Shown here one piece after another: positions 43,295 through 52,465 of a stretch of 64,000 bases of DNA. Location: assembly GCF_001748285.1 (NCBI RefSeq), contig NZ_BDGT01000016.1, positions 1 through 64,000 of the forward strand, given 5' to 3'. A program made the position numbers and the translations under genes. A model generated the notes under the pieces. That model ran no database searches. It was not told the origin of the DNA and worked only from the letters and a program-made list of their open reading frames with translations. Position 1 is the first letter of the stretch; each line of letters opens with the position of its first letter. Origin of the DNA: Thermogemmatispora onikobensis. Its GTDB lineage: Bacteria > Chloroflexota > Ktedonobacteria > Ktedonobacterales > Ktedonobacteraceae.

Positions 43295-43789
43295 CTAGTG
43301 AAGACCGCGGACCCGCCCGCTCCGATACCAGGCGAATGGCCAGCGCCAGACCATCAGGAGCACCAGGACAGTGAAGAAGACTACCAGCGAGAACGTCAGA
43401 AAAGCGTCAAGTGGTACAGGATGCATGCGCTCGACGAAAAGCCAGCGCATGGCCATGGCCACTGGCCAGGAGATAATCCAGGCGCGTAGCGTGTAGAACG
43501 TCATGAGGCGCGCGCTTGTCTCCAACTTGCGACGGTAGACGCCCAGCCAGGGGGCGACCAGAAACCAGCCCAGCATGAAAGGCAGGGCCACCGTCACGAT
43601 CTGAGAAAGGAGCGCCCCGCCATTCAGCTCATGATGGCTCGTCAGGCCAAAGAAGGCAAACAGTAGGAAAACAAGCACATCCCCAACCACCAGGTTGGCC
43701 ACATAGCCAGGCGTCGTCTTCAGGGGAGCAGGAGACGACCCCGGCGACTGCTGGCCAGGCTCTTCGAGGTTTCTCTCCGTTGCTGCCAT
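43295..43789 (-). CDS. DUF3054 family membrane protein
   Basis: A 164-residue protein with four to five predicted spans. The first span, VANLVVGDVLVFLLFAFFGL, is followed by TSHHELNGG, which matches the DUF3054 pattern of a Gly-x-x-x-His turn. Later segments include ALPFMLGWFLVAPWLG, the Arg/Trp-rich TFYTLRAWIISWP and LVVFFTVLVLLMVWRW. Function unknown. The ATG at 43789 is chosen since CAGGAGTAAC lies upstream. It is the last gene of the Ccm operon as read from the sequence, 119 bp after ccmD. Confidence 0.8.
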   Translation of the reverse strand: MAATERNLEEPGQQSPGSSPAPLKTTPGYVANLVVGDVLVFLLFAFFGLTSHHELNGGALLSQIVTVALPFMLGWFLVAPWLGVYRRKLETSARLMTFYTLRAWIISWPVAMAMRWLFVERMHPVPLDAFLTFSLVVFFTVLVLLMVWRWPFAWYRSGRVRGLH

Positions 43790-43908
43790 TACGTTGTTAC
43801 TCCTGAACAATCTATGTCAAAGATCATATCACAAGGAATAGGAAAGAGGGACCCGACTCTTGAACGAGGGTGGGTCAAGCCTCTCTTCCAGAGCTACCGC
43901 GGTGGCAG

Positions 43909-44055
43909 CTACTCGTGTTGCGCTTCGTGCTCACGCACCAGCTCCTCAACCGCGGCCAACTCGGTACGCACCGCACGAATGCGCAGCGCAACGAAAGCCA
44001 GATAAGCGAACAGCCCGGCCCATACCAGGGCATAGGCAATGACCATATAGACCAT
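43909..44055 (-). CDS. ccmD: CcmD-like small membrane protein of heme export
   Basis: A 48-residue protein with one span (MVYMVIAYALVWAGLFAYLA) followed by a charged helix ending EELVREHEAQHE. This is the size and layout of CcmD, which stabilises the CcmABC-heme-CcmE complex. AGGAGGT lies about nine bases before the ATG. It follows ccmC by 138 bp on the same strand. It is short enough to be missed by length-limited gene calling. The identity rests on position and layout, since CcmD is poorly conserved. Confidence 0.82.
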   Translation of the reverse strand: MVYMVIAYALVWAGLFAYLAFVALRIRAVRTELAAVEELVREHEAQHE

Positions 44056-44193
44056 CTTGTCAGAACCTCCTCTTCCTCGACCCTGGCTCCGTGCCAGGCG
44101 GCCAGACAGACAAATAGGCGGAGAGAGAGGGAGAGACTGCGAGTCGTAGTCGTAACTGATGAGCCAGGAGCACCAGTGCTCTGCCCGTCTCCC

Positions 44194-44937
44194 TTAATCA
44201 ACGGCCTGCAGGCGGGCGCGCAATCGCCACGACAGGTGCTGGAGGCGTACCAGCTGATAGAGTTGGATGAGCAGCACGCAGTAAAAGAGCGTGAAGCTGA
44301 CCAGGGCGAGCATCAGGACCAGCACGACCGAAGGTGGCAGGGCGCCGGGGGTGCCGATCTCCGCTGCGGGGTGGAGGGTCCGCCACCAGTTCACCGATTC
44401 ATAGATGATAGGGACATCGATCACACCCAGGATCGCCAGCACCGCGCCGGCGCGTGCACTCGTAGACGTTTTGCCGAGGTAGCTACGCAGCATCAGATAA
44501 GCGACATAGAGGAACCAGAGAATGAGGCTTGTCGTCAAGCGAGCGTCCCAGGTCCACCAGGTGCCCCAGGTCGCGCGGCCCCAGAGTGAGCCAGTGACCA
44601 GCGTCAGGGTTGTAAAGACTGCACCGGCCTCTGCCGCAGCCAGAGCCAACCAGTCCCAGCGCTCGTCTTCGCGCCACAGATAGACGGCCCCTCCGAGAGC
44701 CACAATCACGAAAGAGAGCATAGCCAGCCAGGCTACTGGCACATGAAAGTAGAAGATGCGCTGTGAGAGGCCCTCGATTGCGTCGGTAGGGGCATAGAGA
44801 AAGATCGCCCAGATGGAGACCATTATGCCCACGAATGCCAGAGCGCCCAGCAGTAACGAGGCAATGGGCAGGGGCGGCCTTCTCACCGGAGCGGTGGCCT
44901 CCTGGCGGGCCGTGCCCGTCTTATTGATCACAGCCAT
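44194..44937 (-). CDS. ccmC: Heme exporter subunit CcmC
   Basis: A 247-residue membrane protein of the heme-handling family. The tryptophan-rich heme motif reads ATWGTWWTWDARLTTSLI (about residue 122), flanked by His-bearing loops (FYFHVPVAW; ESVNWWRTLHP). It delivers heme to CcmE on the outer face of the membrane together with CcmA and CcmB. ccmB lies 69 bp upstream and ccmD 138 bp downstream, all on the minus strand. Confidence 0.95.
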   Translation of the reverse strand: MAVINKTGTARQEATAPVRRPPLPIASLLLGALAFVGIMVSIWAIFLYAPTDAIEGLSQRIFYFHVPVAWLAMLSFVIVALGGAVYLWREDERWDWLALAAAEAGAVFTTLTLVTGSLWGRATWGTWWTWDARLTTSLILWFLYVAYLMLRSYLGKTSTSARAGAVLAILGVIDVPIIYESVNWWRTLHPAAEIGTPGALPPSVVLVLMLALVSFTLFYCVLLIQLYQLVRLQHLSWRLRARLQAVD

Positions 44938-45006
44938 AGGTTCCGTTCCTCCTGGCGGGTTCCTGGCCCGCCATCCCTCATCAACAACAGCTCGCTCACG
45001 CTTCAG

Positions 45007-45696
45007 TTACTCCTCAATGACATAGGAGAAAGTCAAGAATGCCAGGCTGAGAAAAATCACATCGAAAGCGGCCAGCAGTCCCAGCCAGGGAGGCTCGTTC
45101 GGAGCTGCGATCATCAGCGCTCCCGTGGCCCGCACCGCGGCGATCACAACTGGCACAATCAACGGAAAGACTAGCAGCGGCAGCAGTAGCTCGCGAGCGC
45201 GCGTGGCGGCGGTCATGGCCGAAAAGAGGGTGCCGATGGTGGCCACACCGAGCGTACCGAGCAGGACGATCGGGAGCAGCTCGCCGCTGAAGAGCGGGAC
45301 TGAGAAGAGCGCGGCGAAGATGGGCAGAGCAACCAGCTCGACAATACCAATGAAGAGCAGGTTGCCGAGCAACTTCGCCAGGTAGATAGCACGGCGGTCC
45401 ACCGGACAGAGCAGCAGACGATCCAGAGAGCCGCCCTCGCGCTCGGCAGCAATTGTACGCCCCAGGCCGAGCAGGCTGGCGAAGACAAAGGCCACCCAGA
45501 GAGCGCCGGGGGCGACAGCAGCTCGATTCTCAACGCGCAGATCAAAGGCGAAATTAAAGATCACAAAGACCAGCAGGGCGAAGAGCCCCATCCCCAGCCA
45601 GGTTTGCTTACTGCGCAACTCGTAACGGATATCTTTGCCGAGAATGGCCAACACCTGGCTGCAAAAGAGGCGTAGCGCACTCAGCCTGCTCATCAA
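45007..45696 (-). CDS. ccmB: Heme exporter permease CcmB
   Basis: A 229-residue membrane subunit of the CcmAB ABC transporter, with about six spans and the CcmB start LGKDIRYELRSKQTWLGM, then ERE-GGSLDRLLLCPVDR. It couples ATP hydrolysis by CcmA to release of holo-CcmE. Its ATG overlaps the ccmA stop as ATGA, which implies coupled translation. Confidence 0.93.
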   Translation of the reverse strand: MMSRLSALRLFCSQVLAILGKDIRYELRSKQTWLGMGLFALLVFVIFNFAFDLRVENRAAVAPGALWVAFVFASLLGLGRTIAAEREGGSLDRLLLCPVDRRAIYLAKLLGNLLFIGIVELVALPIFAALFSVPLFSGELLPIVLLGTLGVATIGTLFSAMTAATRARELLLPLLVFPLIVPVVIAAVRATGALMIAAPNEPPWLGLLAAFDVIFLSLAFLTFSYVIEE

Positions 45697-46499
45697 CCAA
45701 CCACCTCCTGATAGGCCCGGCGCACCTGAGCCAGCTCCAGGCCAGCCGCGGCCTCCTGGTAGACGATCCGTCCCCCTTTGAGCATGACCAGGTGGTCCGC
45801 CTCCTGCAGAGCAAACTCAGGTCGGTGGGTCGTCAGGATCAGCGTACCACCATCGGCCATATGCTCAGCCAGCAATGCAGACAGGAGGGCCGTGCCGGCC
45901 TCGTCCAGTCCTGTTTCGGCCTCATCCAGCAGGAGCAGGCGCGGCCTGTGTAGCAGAGCGCGGGCCAGGGCCAGGCGTTGCAGCTGGCCGCGTGAGAGGG
46001 AGCCAACGCGATCGTGCGCGCGCCGGGCCAGGCCGACCCGTTCCAGAAGTGAGAGCGCTCGCTCGCGTCCTCTGGCTACCCCATACATCCGCGCGAAGAA
46101 GAGCAGATTTTCCAGAGCGGTCAGCTCCTCATAAAGATAGGGCTGATGGGCCACCAGGCCAACCAGCCGCCGCACCGCCTGGGCATCGTGTACACAGTCC
46201 AGGCCAGCCACCAGGGCTTGACCTGCTGTAGGGCGCGTCAGGCACGCCAGGATACGCAGCAGCGTTGTCTTGCCTGCCCCGTTGGCGCCCAGCAAAGCGA
46301 GCCGCTCGCCGGCCCACAGACTCAGATCGATCCCGCGCAGCACCGGGCGAAAGGCAAAACTCTTGCTCAGCCCCTGAATCTCCACCAAAGGCCGGCCTGC
46401 CTCCTCTCTCCTGGATTCCTGGGCCAGAAGGGACTGCTCTCCACTGCCCTGATCAGACGCTCGCTTCCTTACTCGCTCGTCGCTGCCAGTGTATGTCAT
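45693..46499 (-). CDS. ccmA: Heme export ATP-binding protein CcmA
   Basis: ABC ATPase of 268 residues. Walker A is LLGANGAGKTTLLRIL, the ABC signature is GSLSRGQLQRLALARAL, Walker B is LLLLDEAETGLDEAG and the switch His is in LILTTHRPEFA. The first ~40 residues are a charged extension not usual in CcmA. The ATG at 46499 has GGAGCAGG just before it; a longer frame to 46565 lacks this. The C-terminus overlaps ccmB by four bases. Confidence 0.93.
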   Translation of the reverse strand: MTYTGSDERVRKRASDQGSGEQSLLAQESRREEAGRPLVEIQGLSKSFAFRPVLRGIDLSLWAGERLALLGANGAGKTTLLRILACLTRPTAGQALVAGLDCVHDAQAVRRLVGLVAHQPYLYEELTALENLLFFARMYGVARGRERALSLLERVGLARRAHDRVGSLSRGQLQRLALARALLHRPRLLLLDEAETGLDEAGTALLSALLAEHMADGGTLILTTHRPEFALQEADHLVMLKGGRIVYQEAAAGLELAQVRRAYQEVVG

Positions 46500-46665
46500 C
46501 CTGCTCCGCTTCTCTTCTGATCGTATCCTAGTAAGCCTATCTGGCTGGTGCCCTGCTCTCTCCATCAGCCAGGCCGTTCGGCTCCATCAGCCTGGCTGCC
46601 ATCATGACACAGGGCGGTTGGTCCAGCCAGACTGCGATGGAACAGCCGCGCGTGATTTCTGCGCC

Positions 46666-48081
46666 TCAGCTTTTCTCTGGACGACGTTTAGCGTGGGAGG
46701 ATGAGCGCGAACTCTCGACGGCCTGGCGCTCCTTCGCTCCGCTGCGGCGCTCCTTCTCCTGCTCAAGGCTCATCAGCACGCGCAGGCGCTCTTTGATCCT
46801 GGCTCGCTCTTCGGTGTACTCCGCCTTCTTAAGCTGTCCCGCCTCGAAAGCCTTATCCAGCTCCAGCAACTGGTGCAGGAGGCGCTCCTGCTCGCTGCTC
46901 TCGGCCTCATTCTTGCTGCGAGCGTGGGGTGCCGCTGCCTCTGGGCGCGTGCTGGAAGAGCGCTTCTGGGCATGTTGGCGACCCTGACGCCTGGCCTCGC
47001 GCCTGCGCTGGAAGAGGTTGTAGAACAGCGAGGACAGGACGATGATCACCAGCATCACTAGCACGCCGCCAATCAGCCAGACCCAGGTTGGAACCAGGAG
47101 CAACCCACTGTTTTGGCTCTGGCCGCTGCCCAGCGGCAGGCCCTGCATCTTGATATGAACCTGGTCGCCGCTGCGGAAATTCTGGTTCTGCAGCAGCAGG
47201 TAGGGGTGGCTATTGGCTGTCATCAGGCCCTTGGAAGGCAAGGCGCCCGAGCTCGCCTGCAGGGCGGGAGGCGTCAAAACCGAGAGCTGAACCGTTGGGT
47301 AGAAGAAGGTATAGGCAAAATCGTAGCTGCTGCTCTGATAAGGCACCTCGAATGAGAAAGAAAATTGCGTCTCGCCCGGCGGTACCGCCGCATCGCTGGC
47401 GAAACCACCTGCAACCTGTACAGCCTCGACGCCGTTGAAGCCCTGGGCCAGGGTCACGTTGCGCGCGCCCTGGGGCAACGAGAAGAGCAGGGCATTGGGG
47501 CGCCCCTGGCTGGCATTCAGCGATCCCACATAGGTCGTCTGCCCTACATTCTGGAAAAAGTAGATTTCCGAAACCGTGAACGTCCCCTTGCTGGCATCCG
47601 GCTCATGAACCAGAATCGTGGCCTGGACCACGGCCAGATTCGCGCTGTTACTGGTGGCATCGTAGACTGTTAGCTCAATCTGCTGTACTGCCTGCTTACT
47701 AAGATCGACCAGATCAGAGACATATTGAGCCCCCTGGTAGCGGGTGTAGACCGCGTACTTGAGCGTGCTGGAAGTGGCCAGGCCGGTGAAGAGAAAGGCC
47801 CCCTGGCTGTCGGTCTTGAGGGTGGTCAGGTCGCGAGCCGAACCATCCTGGGCCATTTGCAGTGTCACGCTTTGTCCCGCTACCGGTGCCTTGTTATGCG
47901 TCCCGTTGACCAGATGACCGCGGATCGTGCCCGTGCCGGCGCTGCTCGCTGCCCGGGTTGGAGCTGCTGGTAGCAGGAGCCAGGCCAGTGAAAGGAACGA
48001 GAACAGGAAGGCCAGCGTGGTCAAGATAAGGCGACCAGGAGCAGGGCCACTGCTGCTAGATACCGTTGCTTCTTCCGACAT
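46666..48081 (-). CDS. Ccm-associated membrane-anchored protein, function unknown
   Basis: A 471-residue protein with an N-terminal signal/anchor (LILTTLAFLFSFLSLAWLLL), a large extracytosolic beta-rich region (carboxypeptidase-regulatory-like fold near 50-130: GTIRGHLVNGTHNKAPVAGQ, LKTDSQGAFLFTGL), one C-terminal span (VWLIGGVLVMLVIIVLSSLF) and a long charged cytosolic helix. The start has GGGAGGAAG directly before the ATG, and the gene overlaps the CcmI-like gene by 26 bp, so it is part of the operon. It has no counterpart in the classical Ccm set of Proteobacteria. It may hold apocytochrome or anchor the complex; this is inference. Confidence 0.78.
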   Translation of the reverse strand: MSEEATVSSSSGPAPGRLILTTLAFLFSFLSLAWLLLPAAPTRAASSAGTGTIRGHLVNGTHNKAPVAGQSVTLQMAQDGSARDLTTLKTDSQGAFLFTGLATSSTLKYAVYTRYQGAQYVSDLVDLSKQAVQQIELTVYDATSNSANLAVVQATILVHEPDASKGTFTVSEIYFFQNVGQTTYVGSLNASQGRPNALLFSLPQGARNVTLAQGFNGVEAVQVAGGFASDAAVPPGETQFSFSFEVPYQSSSYDFAYTFFYPTVQLSVLTPPALQASSGALPSKGLMTANSHPYLLLQNQNFRSGDQVHIKMQGLPLGSGQSQNSGLLLVPTWVWLIGGVLVMLVIIVLSSLFYNLFQRRREARRQGRQHAQKRSSSTRPEAAAPHARSKNEAESSEQERLLHQLLELDKAFEAGQLKKAEYTEERARIKERLRVLMSLEQEKERRSGAKERQAVESSRSSSHAKRRPEKS

Positions 48082-48451
48082 CTTCCTCCCTCAACAGACG
48101 CAATCGCTCTTCGATCAGGGCATCCAGTTCCTTTTCGCGCGTATGGCGCTCCTTGATAGCGAGCAGTGCGCGCCGCAGATAGCGCTCGCGCAAGGAGCGA
48201 TAGTCAGCTTCCGTCAAATTGCCAAGTTGATATTCCAGCTCAACCTCATGGAGGGCAGCACGGGCTGCCGTCTCCTCTTCAGAAGGAGCCACAGCGGGTG
48301 ATGGGACGGCGGTCAAGTTTCCCCCTCCCTCCAGAGAAGCGTCTACCTGGTGGCTCGTTGGGCGTACCAGCGGGTAGAGCACCAGGGCCAGGGCCAGCAG
48401 TCCGAGCGGGACAGCTAAGAGCAGAGCCAGCGGCGAACCAGGAAAAACCAT
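48056..48451 (-). CDS. ccmI: CcmI-like small membrane protein
   Basis: A 131-residue protein: one N-terminal span (LALLLAVPLGLLALALVLYP), a variable linker, then a charged helical region ALHEVELEYQLGNLTEADYR that resembles the N-terminal part of CcmI. It lacks the C-terminal TPR domain of full-length CcmI that binds apocytochrome. Its ATG overlaps the ccmH stop as TGATG. The name is by analogy and position. Confidence 0.7.
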   Translation of the reverse strand: MVFPGSPLALLLAVPLGLLALALVLYPLVRPTSHQVDASLEGGGNLTAVPSPAVAPSEEETAARAALHEVELEYQLGNLTEADYRSLRERYLRRALLAIKERHTREKELDALIEERLRLLREEDVGRSNGI

Positions 48452-49020
48452 CAGAACCCCCTCTGTGCAGGCGACGGCAGGAAGAGCGGATCATCGGCGG
48501 CCAGCTCAGCCTCCAGCTCCGCGCGATAGCGTTCCAGCTCCTCGTCAGGCACCGCTTCGGAGGGCGCGCTCTCCGCCGGAGCCGAAGCTGGGGGAGAAGC
48601 AGCCGCCCGCCGCTGACGCCACTCGCGCAGGACCAAGAAGATCAATACGGCGCCGCCCAGAAGCATGGCTGGTGGAATCAGCCAGACAAGGAGACTGAAG
48701 CCCTGGCGAGGCGGATTCCAGAGGATTGTCTCCCCATAGCGATCCACAAAATACTGGATCACCTGCTGCTCTGAGCGGCCCTCTTGAAGTTGTTGGCGGA
48801 TGACCGCGCGCATCTGCTGCGCCAGCTCTGAAGGTGAATCCTGAACCGATTCGCCCTGGCAGACGGGGCAGCGCAGCTGAGAAGCCACCTCAGCCACCCG
48901 TTGATCCAGGGTGGTTGCCCGTGGATGAGAGAGGTAGACAGACCACCAGACAAAGGCGATGGTCACCACGAGCAGCAGCCCCAGCGCTGGCGCCAGCGCG
49001 CGTAGCGGCAGGCGTCTCAT
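48451..49020 (-). CDS. ccmH: Cytochrome c maturation thiol protein CcmH
   Basis: A 189-residue membrane-anchored protein that reduces apocytochrome CxxCH thiols. An N-terminal anchor is followed by the active-site motif LRCPVCQGESVQDS (about residue 51) and the conserved YGETILWNPPRQGFSLLVW, then a second span (LIPPAMLLGGAVLIFLVL) and a charged tail. It overlaps ccmF by four bases (ATGA) and ccmI-like by one. Confidence 0.95.
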   Translation of the reverse strand: MRRLPLRALAPALGLLLVVTIAFVWWSVYLSHPRATTLDQRVAEVASQLRCPVCQGESVQDSPSELAQQMRAVIRQQLQEGRSEQQVIQYFVDRYGETILWNPPRQGFSLLVWLIPPAMLLGGAVLIFLVLREWRQRRAAASPPASAPAESAPSEAVPDEELERYRAELEAELAADDPLFLPSPAQRGF

Positions 49021-51194
49021 TGGCTCACCTCCTCCTCTGACTTCGCCGCCAACTGCAAGTCTGCTGAGCCTGGCGTGAGCATGGTTGCAGCGCGCTCACG
49101 GTCCTGAGCCGAGGCAGCGACCGCTCGCTCCTGGCCCTGGTCGTCGGCTCCTGCTGCTGCGGAGCCTGTCGAAGCCTGAATGAGCGACCGGCCCGGAGAG
49201 GTCGCTCCCTCGGTGAGGGTGAGCGAATGCGCCAGGCGGCCCGAGGGCGAGCGCATGGGCGGCTCCGGCCACCAGCAGACCACGCCACCCAGGATCAAGA
49301 CCAGGCCGCCCAACCAGACCAGGACCGTCAGCGGATTCACATAGATGTGAACGGTCGCCTGCGCCGCTCCCTGCCAGTCCTCCAGGAAGACATAAAGATC
49401 TGTCAGCCCGTAGGTCGTAATCGAGATCATGCTGGCCGGCTGATCGCTAAAGTTATGGTAGATCTGGCGCCCAGGGTAGATGTAGCGGAGGAGCTGGCCA
49501 TGCTGCCAGATCTGAAACTGAGCCACCACCACGTCCTTCTCGGGATAGAAATTCTCAATATTGCCCAGATAGACCAGCTGGTAGCCAGCGATGCTCACCT
49601 GCTGACCTGGCTTCAGCGTGGCGTCGCTCTGCTGCTGGAAAAAGTGGGAGCCAATGACTCCGACAGCCACAATCAGCAGGCCGAGATGGACCAGGTAGCC
49701 CCCATAGCGGCGGCGATAGCGGGCAAAGAGCATCAATAGCGCGCGCAGATAGGACTCGCCGTGCCGGTGGCGGACCCGCACCCCACGCCATAGCTCGTAC
49801 AAAATCGCGCAGCCAGTGAAGCTACAGACTGCAAAAGCCACATTTGCCCACAGCGACGGTACTCCAAGGAGGGGCAGAATAGCGGCACAGAGAGCAGCCA
49901 GCAAGGCAGGAGGGCCCAGATTGCGACGCAGCGCCTGGAACGATGTGCGGCGCCAGGCCAGCAGTGGGCTGATCCCCATCGCCAGCAGGAGCAGCAAGAA
50001 GAGCGGGCCGGTCACCTGGTTATAGAAAGGCGCCCCAACACTCATCTCCTCATGGCGCACAGCTGCCGAAATCAGGGGGAAGAGCGTCCCCCAGAGGGTT
50101 GCGAAGGCGATACCGACCAGCAGCAAATTATTCACCAGAAAGATCCCCTCGCGGGAGACTACCGAGTCAAACTCCTGCTCAGCGCGCAGGCGGGGCAGGC
50201 GGAACAAGAAGAGGCCCAGGCTGAAGGTGATCACCAGCGCCAGAAAAGCCAGGAAATAGGAGCCAATAGTCGAATAGGCGAAAGAGTGGACCGAGCTAAT
50301 AATACCGCTGCGCACCTCGAAGGTGCCAAAGATCGACAGGGCGAAAGAAGCGATCACCAGGGCCAGATTCCAGACCTTCAGCATACCGCGGCGCTCCTGC
50401 ACCATTGTCGAGTGCAAGAAAGCCGTCGCCGTCAGCCAGGGCAAGAGGGCCGCATTCTCCACTGGGTCCCAGCCCCAATAGCCGCCCCAGCCGAGCACAT
50501 GATAGGCCCACCAGGCGCCCATCAGCAGGCCGGCGCTCTGGATTGTCCAGGCTGCCAGCATCCAGCGTCGAAGCGCTCGCAACCATTCGCTATCGAGCCG
50601 GCCCGTCATCATAGCCGCCACCGCAAAAGCGAAGGGTAGCGAAAAGCTCATATACCCCATCAGCAGCAGCGGTGGATGCAGCAGCATGCCCGGGTCCATG
50701 AGCAGCGGATTCAGGCCCACGCCATCGGCGGGAGGATGGGCAAGGCGGACAAAAGGGCTGGAGACCGTCGCCAGCACCACCAGGAAAAAGGTCTCGATGG
50801 CCATCAGCGTCGCCAGGACGTAGGGGACGAGGGCCGCGGGCGCGCGGCGCGAGGTCAGCACGAAGAGGGCCGAGAACAGCGCCAGCGTCAATGCCCAGTA
50901 GAGCAGCGAGCCCTCCTGACCGCCGTAAAAAGCCGCTGTCACATAGTACCAGGGCATGCTCAGGCTAGAATGCTGTGCCACATAGCTCACACCGAAATCG
51001 TGCAGCAGGAACGAGGCTATCAACGCTCCAGAGGCCAGTAGCAGGAAAGCCGCAACCGCGAGCGTTGCTCGTCGCGCGCTTGCCACCAGCACCTCGCTCT
51101 GCCGTAAAGCCCCGATCACCGCCGCCACCGGCGTATAGATCGCGAAAAGCAGCGCTAACAGAATAGCGCTCGCGCCCAGATCAGAAACGTACAC
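49017..51194 (-). CDS. ccmF: Heme lyase subunit CcmF
   Basis: A membrane protein of 725 residues that attaches heme to apocytochrome c. The Trp-rich motif GWGGYWGWDPVENAALLPWL (about residue 240) and the LHPPLLLMGYMSFSLPFAFA segment identify it, with many spans and a large loop before the final helix. The likely start is the GTG at 51194 with GGGAGAAGAGAG upstream; an ATG at 51254 lacks a ribosome-binding site and adds 20 non-conserved residues. ccmH is translationally coupled downstream. Confidence 0.96.
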   Translation of the reverse strand: MYVSDLGASAILLALLFAIYTPVAAVIGALRQSEVLVASARRATLAVAAFLLLASGALIASFLLHDFGVSYVAQHSSLSMPWYYVTAAFYGGQEGSLLYWALTLALFSALFVLTSRRAPAALVPYVLATLMAIETFFLVVLATVSSPFVRLAHPPADGVGLNPLLMDPGMLLHPPLLLMGYMSFSLPFAFAVAAMMTGRLDSEWLRALRRWMLAAWTIQSAGLLMGAWWAYHVLGWGGYWGWDPVENAALLPWLTATAFLHSTMVQERRGMLKVWNLALVIASFALSIFGTFEVRSGIISSVHSFAYSTIGSYFLAFLALVITFSLGLFLFRLPRLRAEQEFDSVVSREGIFLVNNLLLVGIAFATLWGTLFPLISAAVRHEEMSVGAPFYNQVTGPLFLLLLLAMGISPLLAWRRTSFQALRRNLGPPALLAALCAAILPLLGVPSLWANVAFAVCSFTGCAILYELWRGVRVRHRHGESYLRALLMLFARYRRRYGGYLVHLGLLIVAVGVIGSHFFQQQSDATLKPGQQVSIAGYQLVYLGNIENFYPEKDVVVAQFQIWQHGQLLRYIYPGRQIYHNFSDQPASMISITTYGLTDLYVFLEDWQGAAQATVHIYVNPLTVLVWLGGLVLILGGVVCWWPEPPMRSPSGRLAHSLTLTEGATSPGRSLIQASTGSAAAGADDQGQERAVAASAQDRERAATMLTPGSADLQLAAKSEEEVSQ

Positions 51195-51327
51195 AGCTCT
51201 CTTCTCCCTCGGAAACACTCCCACAGGCGGGCCGTCTCTCAAGCAAGCTGCCATTGTGGTAGGCAGAGAAAGCAGAGATCAGCCAAAGGATCACGTATAG
51301 CCATGCCGCCGCGAGAGCCAGCCGGCC

Positions 51328-51792
51328 TCAACTGTTGCCGGGCGTTGGCGTTGCGGCCTGGAACTTCGACGGGCACTTCGCTAAGAGTGTCTGGGCCTCG
51401 AAAGTGCCCTGGCCGTGATAGTAGCCCTCGACCACCACCTGGATGCCCGCCCGGAAAATATCAGGGACCACGCCGCTATAGACCACTGGCAATGACTGCT
51501 GATTGTCCGTAATCACAAAGCTCAGCGTCTGATCGTGGCGTTCGATCGAGCCGGGCTGTACCACGCCCGCTACTCGTACCGCCTGGCTACTGCAGGTTGT
51601 ACAGTGTTTCAACTCGGCGATTGTCATATAGTAGACAGCGCTGGTGCGCGTATTTGCCACAATCAAATAGATGACAGCCGCAGCGATTGCCAGGCCAGCG
51701 ACCAGTAGGCCAGCCGGAAAGCGCCGGCGCCGGCGCACTGAAGCCTGGACGGTATCCTTCTCAGTCTGAGTAGAAACGACAGCCGACTGCAC
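51328..51792 (-). CDS. ccmE: Heme chaperone CcmE, cysteine variant
   Basis: A 154-residue periplasmic-type OB-fold protein with an N-terminal anchor (PAGLLVAGLAIAAAVIYLIV). The beta-barrel region is recognisable (AVRVAGVVQPGSIERHD; VVYSGVVPDIFRAGIQVVVEG). In classical CcmE the heme-binding His lies in LAKHDExY. Here the segment reads LLAKCPSKFQ, so the His is replaced by Cys and the Tyr by Phe. This is of the CxxxY type known from Desulfovibrio and some archaea, but with Phe. The GTG at 51792 has GGAGG nine bases upstream; that motif itself begins within an ATG at 51807, which is the alternative start. Confidence 0.92.
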   Translation of the reverse strand: MQSAVVSTQTEKDTVQASVRRRRRFPAGLLVAGLAIAAAVIYLIVANTRTSAVYYMTIAELKHCTTCSSQAVRVAGVVQPGSIERHDQTLSFVITDNQQSLPVVYSGVVPDIFRAGIQVVVEGYYHGQGTFEAQTLLAKCPSKFQAATPTPGNS

Positions 51793-51985
51793 GAAAGGAA
51801 CCTCCATCCAACTGGAAGGCGAGCCTGACCCACGGGCAAACCGGCCCGCCCGTCTCTCTCGTTCGTACTTCCTGTCATACGCTTGCCCTCGCCGCTTATG
51901 CGCTCACTGAGCGTGCCCTCTCCTCTGGCTGTCGGGGTGCGACAACCGGGGCATCGCGAGAGGAGCGGAGCGGGCAGCCAGTCCT

Positions 51986-52465
51986 CTAACGACTGGTGAG
52001 GCTCGCCTCGAACAGAATATTGAGCAGGGCGCCGAGGGCGAAGACCACCAGGCCCAGGGCCAACATCAAGCGAGGAGCGACCTGAGCAAAGCGTGATGAG
52101 CGACGAGCCAGCCGGCGAATCGAACTTTGTCCCAGATAAAAGGCCAGCGCGAACAAAGCCAGCGCCAGCGCAATTTTCAAGCTCAGCGTCAGCAGATAAG
52201 GCAGACCGAGGCTCGTCTCCGTCAGGCGGTCCACCGTTAAAAAGGCTCCGCTCACCAGGAGCAGGCCGATGCAGCCATTGACCAGGCGCCTGAAGCGCGC
52301 CGCGATTTTCGCGGCCAGCTCAGGGGCGGGAGCAAGGCGCAAGGCCGGCTGGACCACCAGCAGATACATGGCGCTGCCACCGACCCAGGTAGCAGCGGCC
52401 AACGTATGGATCACCCGCATAATCAGCAGCAGCCCCTGCGGCAGCAGCGCCAGCAGCCAGTCCAT
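51986..52465 (-). CDS. CopD-like membrane protein
   Basis: A 159-residue protein with four spans. The opening RVIHTLAAATWVGGSAMYLL contains the His and WxGG features of the CopD/copper-export integral domain. Further spans are LVNGCIGLLLVSGAFLTV, LTLSLKIALALALFALAFYL and LMLALGLVVFALGALLNIL. It may move copper or handle heme/copper supply for cytochrome oxidase; only the family resemblance is seen. GAGG lies nine bases before the ATG. It sits between the thioredoxin gene and ccmE in the Ccm operon. Confidence 0.75.
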   Translation of the reverse strand: MDWLLALLPQGLLLIMRVIHTLAAATWVGGSAMYLLVVQPALRLAPAPELAAKIAARFRRLVNGCIGLLLVSGAFLTVDRLTETSLGLPYLLTLSLKIALALALFALAFYLGQSSIRRLARRSSRFAQVAPRLMLALGLVVFALGALLNILFEASLTSR

